64,000 nucleotides of DNA, from positions 16,877 through 80,876 of the forward strand of contig JANYLR010000098.1 of assembly GCA_025363715.1 (NCBI GenBank). Reading direction: 5' to 3'. The stretch's first letter is position 1. Each line of letters starts with the position of its first letter. Below are positions 54,484-62,142 of the stretch, piece after piece. Made by a program: the position numbers and the translations under genes. Source of the stretch: Holophagaceae bacterium (lineage in GTDB: Bacteria > Acidobacteriota > Holophagae > Holophagales > Holophagaceae). Under the pieces are notes generated by a model. The model ran no database searches. It was not told the DNA's origin and saw only the letters and a program-made list of their open reading frames with translations.

Positions 54484-57287
54484 TAGATCACCACCGCGGC
54501 GCAGCGGACGCAGAGGGCCGCATCCTCGCCGGTTCCATGACCGCCCTTGTGGTTCCAGCAGCGGGGGCACTTCTGCCCGTTGTGGGTGGTGACCGAGACG
54601 ATGGGGCCGCTGGCGGCGCTCGAATCTACGACTCGAGCGAGAGAAGAAACAACAAGAAGGTCGTCGAGAGATTCGCCAAGGGTGTCGAGCAGGTCCCATT
54701 CGGATTGATCCTTCAGGGTGATCTGCACGGCCGCATCCAGGCTGGTGCCGATGGTCTTGGCAGCCCGATGGGGCTCCATCGCCGCTTGTACCGCGCCTCG
54801 AACCTCCCAAAGCTTTTCCCATGCCTTGTCTTTTCCTAACTCAGCGGCGAAGCCGCTGAGCAACGGGAACCTCTGCTCATGAACACTCCCCAAACAACCA
54901 GGGATCTGTTCCCAGGCCTCGTCGGCGGTGTAGCTCATCACCGGGGCCAGCAGGCTGCAAAGGCCCTGGACCAGTTCCCAACAGGCCTGGCGGCAGCTAC
55001 GGCGGCGGCGGGAATCGAGCGCATCACAGTAAAGGCGGTCCTTGATGATCTCGAAGTAGCGGCCCGACAATTCCAGCTGGCAGAAGCCGTGGATGGCTTG
55101 GGTGGCACGGTGGAACTCAAAGCGGGTGTAAGCATCCCTGGCCTCGACGGTGGTGCGGGCGAAAGCGTCCAGCACCCAGCGGTCGAGTGGGGCGAGGTCC
55201 GCGGCGGCCACGCCGTCTCTGGCGGGATCGAAGTCCGCCAGGGCCCCCAGCAGGAAGCGTAGGGTGTTGCGGATCTTGCGGTAGGCGTCGGCGCTGCGGT
55301 CGAGGATCTCCTTGGAGATGCGGATGTCCTCGCTGTAGTCGCAGGAGGCGGCCCACCAGCGCAGGATGTCAGCGCCCAGAGTCTTCAGGATCTCCTCGGG
55401 CGTAATGACGTTGCCCTGGCTCTTGGACATCTTCTGGCCCTTGCCGTCCAGCACGAAGCCATGGGTGACCACCTGCTTGTAGGGCTTGGTGCCGGTCGCG
55501 GCGAGGTTGAAGAGCAGGGAGCTGTGGAACCAGCCCCGGTGCTGGTCCGAGCCCTCCAGGTAGATGAACTGGCCATAATCCGACCGCTTCAGCTCGGGAT
55601 GGGATTCGCACACCACCGAGGCGCTGACGCCCGAATCGATCCACACATCGAGGATGTCCGTTTCCTTGAGGAAGGCCTTGGATCCGCAGCGGCAGACCGC
55701 ACCGGCGGGCAGCAGTTGCTCCACGGGCAGCTCGCCCCAGGCTTCGATGCCGCCCTGTTCGATGGCGGCGGCTGCAGTCTCGAAGATGGACGCCGCCACG
55801 AGGGGTTCACCACAGACTTCGCAGCGCAACACGGTGATGGGTGTGCCCCAGGCCCGCTGACGGCTGATGCACCAGTCGGGGCGGCCCGCGATCATGGCGT
55901 GGATGCGGTTTTGGCCCTGGGCGGGGATCCACTGGGTCTGCTCAACGCCCTCGATGCCCAGCTCCCGCAGGCTGCGGCCCTTCCCCGCCAGCTCCGAATC
56001 CATGGTGATGAACCACTGCTCGGTGGCCCGGAAGAGGATCGGTGTCCGGGTGCGCCAGCAGTGGGGATAGCTGTGGGTCAGAGACTCCTCGTGGAGCAGC
56101 GCCCCGATGCGCCGGAGCTTGTCCACCACCAACGGATTGCAGTCGAAGATGTTCTTGCCTTCCAGTTCAGGATCATTCACGGCGGGGAGAAATTTGCCGT
56201 CGGGTCCCACCAGCTGGAGCAGGCCCAGGTGGTGGGCCAGGTTGAAGTCGTCCACACCGTGGTCGGGTGCAGTGTGGACCAGGCCCGTGCCGGTGTCGGC
56301 CACCACATAGTCCGCCAGCAGCACAGGGCTATTCCGGCCGACCCAGGGATGCCGCGCCACGAGAGTCTGGAATTCCTTGCCCCGGCGGATCTCCACCGTG
56401 TGCAGCTCGACTCCCAGCTTTCGACCGAAGTCCTCTCGCAGCGTGACGGCCACGATGTAGTGCTGAGCGCCCGCACGGACCACGGCGTACTCCAGGTCCG
56501 GATGCATGGCCACGGCCAGGTTGCTGGGGAGGGTCCAGGGGGTGGTGGTCCAGATGGGCACGAAGAGGGGTGTGGGCAGTTCCAGTCGCTTCGCTTCGGC
56601 ATCCGCTACCGGAAAGGCGACGGTGATGGCCGGGCTGGTCCGATCGGCGTATTCGACCTCGGCTTCGGCCAGGGCCGTACGGGCTCCGTAGCTCCAATGG
56701 ACGACCTTCAGCTTGCGGGTGACGCTGCCGCTGTCGAAGAGTTTCGCCAGGTGGCGCACGGTCTCTGCCTCGTAGAGGGGATCCATGGTCACGTAGGGCT
56801 GTTCCCACGCGCCCAGAACCCCCAGGCGCTGGAAGGCGGTGCGCTGGGTATCGATCCATTTTTGAGCATAGGCTCGACACCTCTGCAGAAAGTCGGCGCG
56901 GCTCATCTCGCGGCGCTTGGGGCCCAGGTCCTTCTCGACGGCATGCTCGATGGGCAGGCCGTGGCAGTCCCAGCCCGGCACGTAGGGCGATTCGTAGCCC
57001 TCCATCCATCGGGACTTCACCACCACATCCTTGAGGATCTTGTTCAGCGCGTGGCCCATGTGGATGGCGCCGTTGGCGTAGGGGGGGCCATCGTGCAGGA
57101 CCTCCCTGCCCTTCCCTTTCCCGGCCGCGTTATCGGCCTTCCGCCGAGCTTCGATACGATGGTAGAGGCCTTCGGCCTTCCAGCGTTCCAGCCGCTTCGG
57201 CTCGCGCTGGGGCAGGTCCGCCTTCATCGGGAAGTCGGTCCTGGGAAGGAAAACCGAATACTTCTTAACCGGAGCTTGCTCGCTCAT
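54483..57287 (-). CDS. ileS: Isoleucyl-tRNA synthetase
   Basis: This 934-residue class I synthetase has the HIGH box (HMGH, 76-79) in DGPPYANGAIHMGHAL and the KMSKS loop KGQKMSKSQGNV. The editing domain includes TTPWTLPSNLAVA. The C-terminal zinc ribbon has CPRCWNHKGG and CVRCAAV. It charges tRNA-Ile. It is coupled to lspA, a common bacterial pair. A REP-like perfect hairpin (54840-54860) lies inside the coding sequence and encodes LSGFAAE in frame. Confidence 0.96.
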   Translation of the reverse strand: MSEQAPVKKYSVFLPRTDFPMKADLPQREPKRLERWKAEGLYHRIEARRKADNAAGKGKGREVLHDGPPYANGAIHMGHALNKILKDVVVKSRWMEGYESPYVPGWDCHGLPIEHAVEKDLGPKRREMSRADFLQRCRAYAQKWIDTQRTAFQRLGVLGAWEQPYVTMDPLYEAETVRHLAKLFDSGSVTRKLKVVHWSYGARTALAEAEVEYADRTSPAITVAFPVADAEAKRLELPTPLFVPIWTTTPWTLPSNLAVAMHPDLEYAVVRAGAQHYIVAVTLREDFGRKLGVELHTVEIRRGKEFQTLVARHPWVGRNSPVLLADYVVADTGTGLVHTAPDHGVDDFNLAHHLGLLQLVGPDGKFLPAVNDPELEGKNIFDCNPLVVDKLRRIGALLHEESLTHSYPHCWRTRTPILFRATEQWFITMDSELAGKGRSLRELGIEGVEQTQWIPAQGQNRIHAMIAGRPDWCISRQRAWGTPITVLRCEVCGEPLVAASIFETAAAAIEQGGIEAWGELPVEQLLPAGAVCRCGSKAFLKETDILDVWIDSGVSASVVCESHPELKRSDYGQFIYLEGSDQHRGWFHSSLLFNLAATGTKPYKQVVTHGFVLDGKGQKMSKSQGNVITPEEILKTLGADILRWWAASCDYSEDIRISKEILDRSADAYRKIRNTLRFLLGALADFDPARDGVAAADLAPLDRWVLDAFARTTVEARDAYTRFEFHRATQAIHGFCQLELSGRYFEIIKDRLYCDALDSRRRRSCRQACWELVQGLCSLLAPVMSYTADEAWEQIPGCLGSVHEQRFPLLSGFAAELGKDKAWEKLWEVRGAVQAAMEPHRAAKTIGTSLDAAVQITLKDQSEWDLLDTLGESLDDLLVVSSLARVVDSSAASGPIVSVTTHNGQKCPRCWNHKGGHGTGEDAALCVRCAAVVI

Positions 57288-57370
57288 CGGCGCCCTCGTG
57301 CGTCGGGGGGCGCACCCAAGCGCCCCGGGGTTGAGCTTTCAGTTCACCACGGAACCCCTGCGCTCACAAG

Positions 57371-57398
57371 AGAAAGAGCCCGGATTCCCGGGCCCTCT
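57371..57398 (-). terminator. Terminator after mscL
   Basis: On the minus strand a GC hairpin (GAGGGCCCGG/CCGGGCTC type) is followed by a T-rich tail, about 30 nt after the mscL stop and upstream of ileS. Confidence 0.65.
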
Positions 57399-57426
57399 CC
57401 TTGCTCTTGCAATCCAGAAGTGCGTC

Positions 57427-57816
57427 CTAGAGCTGACTCGTGCAGTGCCTGCAGCGGGTGGCCTTGATCGGTACCAATTCCAGGCAGGCCGGGCATTCCT
57501 TGGTGGTGGGAGGGGCCGGGGCCTCCTCCTTCTTGATGAACTTGCCCAGGAACTTGACGAGTACGAGAAAGACCACCAGGGCGATGATCAGGAAGTTCAC
57601 CGTGGCGCCGAGCACCGTGCCGATGCGGAACTTGCCCAGGACCCACTCTTCCCACTTGATATTCGCGGGCAGCACGTAGGTCACCAGGGGCATGACGATG
57701 CCATCCACGAAAGCAGTGATGATCTTGCCAAAGGCAGCGCCAATGACCACGGCCACGGCCAAGTCAATAACGTTGCCCTTCATGACAAAGGCCTTGAACT
57801 CGTCCTTGATGGACAT
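57427..57816 (-). CDS. mscL: Large-conductance mechanosensitive channel with C-terminal zinc ribbon
   Basis: This 129-residue MscL has TM1 (VIDLAVAVVIGAAFGKII) and TM2 (FLIIALVVFLVLVKFL) joined by a periplasmic loop. The amphipathic N-terminal helix is FKAFVMKGNVID. It opens under high membrane tension and protects against osmotic downshock. The usual C-terminal helix is followed by a zinc-ribbon-like CPAC...CRHC (C108, C111, C122, C125), an extension not found in the E. coli protein. It is followed by a terminator. Confidence 0.93.
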   Translation of the reverse strand: MSIKDEFKAFVMKGNVIDLAVAVVIGAAFGKIITAFVDGIVMPLVTYVLPANIKWEEWVLGKFRIGTVLGATVNFLIIALVVFLVLVKFLGKFIKKEEAPAPPTTKECPACLELVPIKATRCRHCTSQL

Positions 57817-57836
57817 GACATCCCTCCGAATGAATG

Positions 57837-57860
57837 CGGCGGGGGCGTGAACCCCCGCCG
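57837..57860. terminator. GC hairpin between OmpA gene and mscL
   Basis: Ten-base arms with a 4-5-nt loop (CGGCGGGGG...CCCCCGCCG) lie just after the OmpA stop on the minus strand. There is no T run, so it may be a weak terminator or attenuator before mscL. Confidence 0.5.
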
Positions 57861-57874
57861 GCTATGAGTCGTGC

Positions 57875-59008
57875 CTACTTGGAAGCTTTCTTGGCAGGCT
57901 TCCTGGGCGCGGGGGCGGGGACGGTCTCCACCGTCCCAGTGGTGGTCTTGCGGACCTCGGCCTTGCCGTCGTTGACCTTGACATCGATTTCTACGCGGCG
58001 GTTCTTCGCCTGGCCTTCCTTGCTCGCGTTGTCGGCGATGGGCTTGTCAGGCCCCACACCCACGGTGGTAACCCGGGAAGCGGGGATGCCTGAATCGATC
58101 AGGACGTTGGCCACGGCATCAGCCCGAAGCTTGGAGAGGGATTTGTTCAGGGCCTTGCCACCCACCGAGGACGTGTGGCCGCTGACGAGCAGGGTGTACT
58201 CCCCGGGATAGGCCTTAAGCCCATCGGCCACCTTCTGGATGGCGGCCTTGGCATCCGGGCCAAGCTCAGCCCTGCCATTGGCGAAGTGCAGGACGGCTTC
58301 GTCCAGCACGATCTTGGCGGGCGGCGGCGGCGGGGGTGGGGGCGGAACAACCACTTCCTTGACCGGCTCGGGGGCCGGAGGGGGCGGGGGGGGCGGTGGC
58401 GGAGCTACGGGCTCTACCTTGGGTTCGGGAGCGGGGGCAGGTGCGGGCATGGGCGCCGGGGCAGGAGCAGCCTTCTTGACGCCGCCCCACGTATAGCCCA
58501 GGCCGAAGGTTCCCAGGACCTCAGTGCGGGGGGTCGGGAGGTCCACCCGAACGGCCTTGGCGCTGGCGTCGAGGAAGAAGCTTTCCGCGGGGCGTCCCAT
58601 AATGCCCAAGCCCGCGTGGTAGTTCAGCCGAGTGGCACTATTCGACTTACCCGAATAGGGGGAGCCCAGGTTGGTAGCGCCCAGTCCCGCTGCGAGGTAG
58701 GGGTACCAGTTCTCCGCCCCGGGCCGGAGGTTGAACAGCCCGGATAGCAACAGGTGCGTCTGGTTCCCAGAACCGATAGCCAAGGGGTTCTTATCCAGTT
58801 CGAGCTTGTTGCGGAGAGCCCGGGCATCGAGGCCCCAACGATCGGTGTACCAGTGTCCCACGCCTAGACCGTAATGCATCTGATCCTTGAGGTTGGCCTT
58901 GCCTTCCCAGGCGGTCTCACCCACATAACCGGCCACCCATGCGGTTCCTTGCTGGGCAGAGAGGGTCAGGGCGGTTCCCGCGAGCAGGATCTGCAGGGTT
59001 CGTTTCAT
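57875..59008 (-). CDS. OmpA-family outer-membrane protein
   Basis: This 377-residue protein has a signal peptide (about 1-20, ending LSAQQ). A beta-barrel-like region follows to about residue 195, with alternating hydrophobic strands. A long Pro/Ala/Glu linker with runs of Pro (about 205-265) connects to a C-terminal OmpA peptidoglycan-binding domain: FANGRAELGPDAKAAIQKVA, LLVSGHTSSVGG and NRRVEIDVKV. It links the outer membrane to the wall. Its own barrel type is unclear. Confidence 0.9.
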   Translation of the reverse strand: MKRTLQILLAGTALTLSAQQGTAWVAGYVGETAWEGKANLKDQMHYGLGVGHWYTDRWGLDARALRNKLELDKNPLAIGSGNQTHLLLSGLFNLRPGAENWYPYLAAGLGATNLGSPYSGKSNSATRLNYHAGLGIMGRPAESFFLDASAKAVRVDLPTPRTEVLGTFGLGYTWGGVKKAAPAPAPMPAPAPAPEPKVEPVAPPPPPPPPPAPEPVKEVVVPPPPPPPPPAKIVLDEAVLHFANGRAELGPDAKAAIQKVADGLKAYPGEYTLLVSGHTSSVGGKALNKSLSKLRADAVANVLIDSGIPASRVTTVGVGPDKPIADNASKEGQAKNRRVEIDVKVNDGKAEVRKTTTGTVETVPAPAPRKPAKKASK

Positions 59009-59477
59009 AAAGTCCTCCAAAAGCGAGGTGTGACCTCCATCACACGCTAGCCGCGACCATGGGAACCTGCAACAGAAATCCGGCAATAGGCTGTTCAGAA
59101 TTTCATACAAACGCTCTGGATACCATAAGTAGGAATAGGTATTTATCGATCAATTCTAAATTATTTCCAGGCGTTAATACTTTGAGGACTGGCCAACCGG
59201 GGGAAGTCGTGAATGATTTCCCGTCGCCCTGGAATGCTTCGATTCGTGGCCCCTGTCTCTCCAACAACGGTATGCAAACCATCACTTATTGCGCCTGCGG
59301 CGATACGCGAGACCTCCAATTTAGGCTTCGGGCGCCACCACCGTGATGAGGGCAGCCCCTGTCTCTACGGTGGCGCCCTCCTGGACGTGCACGGTCGCTA
59401 CGGTCCCGCTCGTGTTGGTTTTCAGCTCGTTCTGCATCCTCTCGGTATCGCCTTCGGCGATACGCGAGACTCCCCAA
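59009..59477. other. Intergenic region with carrier-gene remnant
   Basis: This gap of about 470 nt between the OmpA gene and the biotin carrier gene is AT-rich at 59100-59180, the likely OmpA promoter. It holds a second copy of the carrier gene 3' end (59321-59438) and a palindromic element near 59444. No other gene is seen. Confidence 0.6.
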
Positions 59478-59595
59478 TCAGGCTTCGGGCGCCACCACCG
59501 TGATGAGAGCAGCCCCTGTCTCTACGGTGGCGCCCTCCTGGACGTGTACGGTCGTTACGGTCCCGCTCGTGTTGGTTTTCAGCTCGTTCTGCATC
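59298..59595. repeat. Tandem duplication of carrier-gene 3' end (157-nt period)
   Basis: Two copies of about 140 nt (59298-59438 and 59455-59595) are offset by 157 nt. Their coding parts match at 114 of 118 positions. A GTATCGCC-TTC-GGCGATAC hairpin lies at 59444-59463 between the coding parts, and half of it is repeated before the first copy. Confidence 0.9.
59321..59438 (-). pseudogene. Remnant of biotin carrier gene 3' end
   Basis: This remnant encodes the last 38 residues of the carrier protein again, in frame and without stops, but with TAA instead of TGA at the end. One difference is an amino-acid change (Thr to Ala in GTVTTVHV). No start or biotin site is included. Confidence 0.88.
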
Positions 59596-60002
59596 TTCAT
59601 CGCCTCCATCACCAGGAGAGTCTGGCCTTCCTGGACCTGGTCGCCGACAGCCACAAGGAGCTTCACGATCTTGCCGGGCATGGGGGAGGACAGCAGTCCG
59701 CCGCCCGCGCCCGCCCCGCCGGCGGCGGAAAGCAGGGCACGGCGGGGGTCCACCAGGGCGAACTCGTAGGCGCCGTCGTACAGCATGGCGCGGTAGGCAT
59801 GCGCCTCGGGGTCCGGTGACTTGGCCTGGTCCAGGCGGACCTCCACGGATCGGCCCTCCATCAGAATCGAGTAGCAGCCAGGCTCCATTTCGAGAATATC
59901 GATGGGATGGCTCTGTCCTCCCCAGACCAGCGTGGACACGCCGTCCTGGTGAAGCAGTTCCACGTCCTGGGATTCCTTGCCAAGGATAAGCGTGCGTTTC
60001 AT
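59478..60002 (-). CDS. Biotin carboxyl carrier protein of an acyl-CoA carboxylase
   Basis: This 174-residue protein has an N-terminal region of about 95 residues and a Gly-rich hinge. A C-terminal biotinyl domain carries EAMKM (biotinylated K136), preceded by SPMPGKIVKLLV. The N-terminal part resembles the linker of propionyl-CoA carboxylase alpha chains rather than AccB, so the pair is probably a split PccA. The carboxylase gene is directly upstream with a 16-nt gap. The carboxyltransferase partner is not in the window. Confidence 0.88.
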   Translation of the reverse strand: MKRTLILGKESQDVELLHQDGVSTLVWGGQSHPIDILEMEPGCYSILMEGRSVEVRLDQAKSPDPEAHAYRAMLYDGAYEFALVDPRRALLSAAGGAGAGGGLLSSPMPGKIVKLLVAVGDQVQEGQTLLVMEAMKMQNELKTNTSGTVTTVHVQEGATVETGAALITVVAPEA

Positions 60003-60018
60003 CTTGAGTGCTCCTCAG

Positions 60019-61512
60019 CTACAACCGGTTGAATCGGCCCCATTGCTTCCAGGCATCGGGTTTCCCATCTCCACCTGCGGCAGGCTGGACGGCCCGCCGC
60101 TGCTCATTTTCCAGCTCGTGCAGAAGGGCCGCGGCCACCGCGAATTTCAGGTCGGGGCCCTGTTCCTTCCGCTTCCAGAAGGGCTTGTCGAGCATGCCGG
60201 TATGCAGCTCTCCTTCGCGGAAAGGCTCGTGTTCCATCAGGGCTTCGTGAAAGGCGATGTTGTGCCGAATCCCACCGATGCGGTATTCCGCCAGGGCGGC
60301 CCGCATGCGCTCGATGGCTTCGATACGGGTGGGTCCCCAGGTACTGAGCTTGCTGATCATGGGGTCGTAGAACATGGGCACGTCGGCGCCTTCATAGACC
60401 CCGCTGTCATCGCGGACATTGCGTCCACTGGGCGTGCGCAGGAACGTGATCTTGCCGGGGCTCGGCATGAAGTTTCTATCCGGATCCTCGGCATAGACGC
60501 GGCATTCGATGGCCCACCCATTGAGCGGAATCTCCTCCTGGGTCATGGGTAGCCGCTCGCCCCGAGCCACCAGAATCTGCCATTTGACCAGATCGAGGCC
60601 GGTGATCCACTCCGTCACGGGGTGCTCCACTTGCAACCGGGTGTTCAACTCCAGGAAATAGAAATTGCGGTCGGCGTCCGCCAGGAACTCCACGGTGCCA
60701 GCACCCACATAGTCCACGGCCTTGGCCACCTTCAGAGCCGCCTCCCCCATGGCCTTGCGCATCTCGGGGGTCACATGGGGACTGGGAGCCTCTTCGATCA
60801 CCTTCTGGTGGCGTCGCTGCACCGAGCATTCCCGTTCGTGCAGATAGACATGGTTGCCGTGAGTGTCACCGAAGATCTGGATCTCGATGTGGCGGGGCTG
60901 GAGGATGGCCTTCTCCACATACACGCTATCGTCCCCGAAGGAGGACAGCGCCTCGCCGCGGGCCCGGGCCAGGGAGGATGTGAATTCTTCGGGCTTGTGG
61001 ACCAGCCGCATGCCTTTGCCGCCGCCACCCATGGCGGCCTTGAGCATCACGGGGAAGCCGATCTTTTGGGAGGCCACCAGCAGCTCCGCGTCTTCCATGG
61101 TCTCCTGGATGCCCGGCACCACGGGACATCCGGCTTGAAGGGCCACGACCCGGGCGGCGGTCTTGGAGCCCATGCTCTCGATGGATTCGGGCCGGGGACC
61201 GATGAAGGTGATGCCTGCGGCCGCGAAGGCCCGCGCGGCCCCGGCGTTCTCAGAGAGGAACCCGTAGCCGGGGTGCACCGCATCGGCGCCGCTGCGTCGG
61301 CAGACATCCAGGATCTTCTCCAGCACCAGGTAGCTCTCCCGGGCCGCGGCGGGGCCGATGAAATAGGCTTCGTCAGCCATGCGGACATGCAGCGCGCCCC
61401 GGTCCGCCTCCGAATAGACGGCGACGGTGGGGATGCCCATCTCGCGGCAGGTGCGGATCACCCTAATGGCGATCTCCCCGCGGTTCGCAATGAGGATCTT
61501 GGTCACGGGCAT
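60019..61512 (-). CDS. Biotin carboxylase subunit of acyl-CoA carboxylase
   Basis: This 497-residue ATP-grasp enzyme shows KILIANRGEIAIRVIRTC, YGFLSENAGAARAFAAAGI, the Gly loop MGGGGKGMRLV and the biotin carboxylase site with YFLELNTRLQVEHPVTE and the Lys/Arg cluster. It carboxylates biotin on the adjacent carrier. The C-terminal 50 residues are longer than in E. coli AccC and resemble PccA-type enzymes. It has a strong AAAGGAAAGGGAG site before the ATG. A short ORF ends 3 nt upstream. Confidence 0.93.
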   Translation of the reverse strand: MPVTKILIANRGEIAIRVIRTCREMGIPTVAVYSEADRGALHVRMADEAYFIGPAAARESYLVLEKILDVCRRSGADAVHPGYGFLSENAGAARAFAAAGITFIGPRPESIESMGSKTAARVVALQAGCPVVPGIQETMEDAELLVASQKIGFPVMLKAAMGGGGKGMRLVHKPEEFTSSLARARGEALSSFGDDSVYVEKAILQPRHIEIQIFGDTHGNHVYLHERECSVQRRHQKVIEEAPSPHVTPEMRKAMGEAALKVAKAVDYVGAGTVEFLADADRNFYFLELNTRLQVEHPVTEWITGLDLVKWQILVARGERLPMTQEEIPLNGWAIECRVYAEDPDRNFMPSPGKITFLRTPSGRNVRDDSGVYEGADVPMFYDPMISKLSTWGPTRIEAIERMRAALAEYRIGGIRHNIAFHEALMEHEPFREGELHTGMLDKPFWKRKEQGPDLKFAVAAALLHELENEQRRAVQPAAGGDGKPDAWKQWGRFNRL

Positions 61513-61660
61513 GGGTTACTCCCTTTCCTTTACATCGCATCGCTGGCGTGCGTGGGGACCTGACCCCGATCGCTTCGCTCCCGCTCCCTCGCTCCGCTCG
61601 ATCGCGGAGGGGTCATCGTCACCGCGGTTCGCAATGAGGATCTTGGTCACGGGCATAGGT
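61478..61660. repeat. Direct repeat of carboxylase 5' end with palindromic insert
   Basis: A 39-nt sequence spanning the carboxylase start codon (61478-61516) is repeated at 61622-61660 with one mismatch, offset 144 nt. The 105 nt between contains an imperfect hairpin bounded by TGACCCC and GGGGTCA (about 61560-61613). Confidence 0.9.
61516..61656 (-). CDS. Upstream ORF copying the carboxylase N terminus
   Basis: This 46-codon ORF starts at the duplicated ATG with GAGG 8 nt upstream. It begins MPVTKILIANRG, identical to the carboxylase N terminus, then runs through the palindromic insert (an acidic/basic Ser/Gly/Arg-rich tail). It stops at TAA, 3 nt before the real carboxylase ATG. If translated it could couple or dampen translation of the carboxylase. 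It is a by-product of the duplication and may not be selected. Confidence 0.5.
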   Translation of the reverse strand: MPVTKILIANRGDDDPSAIERSEGAGAKRSGSGPHARQRCDVKERE

Positions 61661-61677
61661 GAACCTCGGATTCGGGC

Positions 61678-62133
61678 ATGATGGAGAGGATGATTTCTTC
61701 CAGACTAGCAAATCCCCTGATCGCCATCACACTCTGTGTCCCGGCAATCCACTGCGGCCGGAAGGGCGACCCCATCCCCCGGCCCAGGGCGGCGGCCAAG
61801 GCCATGGTGGTTCAGTTGGAAGGCCTCCGAAGGGTCCGCATGGTTCTGCCTGCAGCGGATATCAAAGGCGATTCCCTGGTAGGCATCGATATCGTGCGGG
61901 TGCTCTATCTCCCCCTGAGCCTCACCAAACCCACCTCTGAGGAAGTCTTCAGCCGAGGCGAAGTGGTGCTGGAACGGCGACGACCGGACCTGCCAGGCCC
62001 CGGCGAGTCCCTAACCCTGGACCTGAAGTCCCTGCAGCGACCCCAGGGCTGGATTGTGCTCGTGGCCGTTCGCCTGGGCAATGTGCCTGGGAGGCCCAGC
62101 GACGTGCTTCCCTGGCTGGATCCCAACCTCTGA
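61678..62133 (+). CDS. Small lipoprotein, function unknown
   Basis: This 151-residue protein has a hydrophobic N-terminal segment ending in IHCGRKGDPIPRP. CGRKGDP is like the opening of many small bacterial lipoproteins (CGxKGPxxP) and gives a plausible lipid-modified Cys, though the lipobox itself is weak. The remaining 110 residues are beta-rich, ending with WIVLVAVRLGNVPGRPSD, and may form a fibronectin type III-like domain. The start could be ATG 61678 or one of the next two Mets. It diverges from the carboxylase. Confidence 0.65.
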   Translation: MMERMISSRLANPLIAITLCVPAIHCGRKGDPIPRPRAAAKAMVVQLEGLRRVRMVLPAADIKGDSLVGIDIVRVLYLPLSLTKPTSEEVFSRGEVVLERRRPDLPGPGESLTLDLKSLQRPQGWIVLVAVRLGNVPGRPSDVLPWLDPNL

Positions 62134-62142
62134 GCGAGGCGG

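Noticed and set aside
55461..57467. Open frame of 668 codons on the plus strand
   Set aside because: It lies fully antisense to ileS, has the same biased composition and no motifs. IleS is unambiguous on the minus strand.
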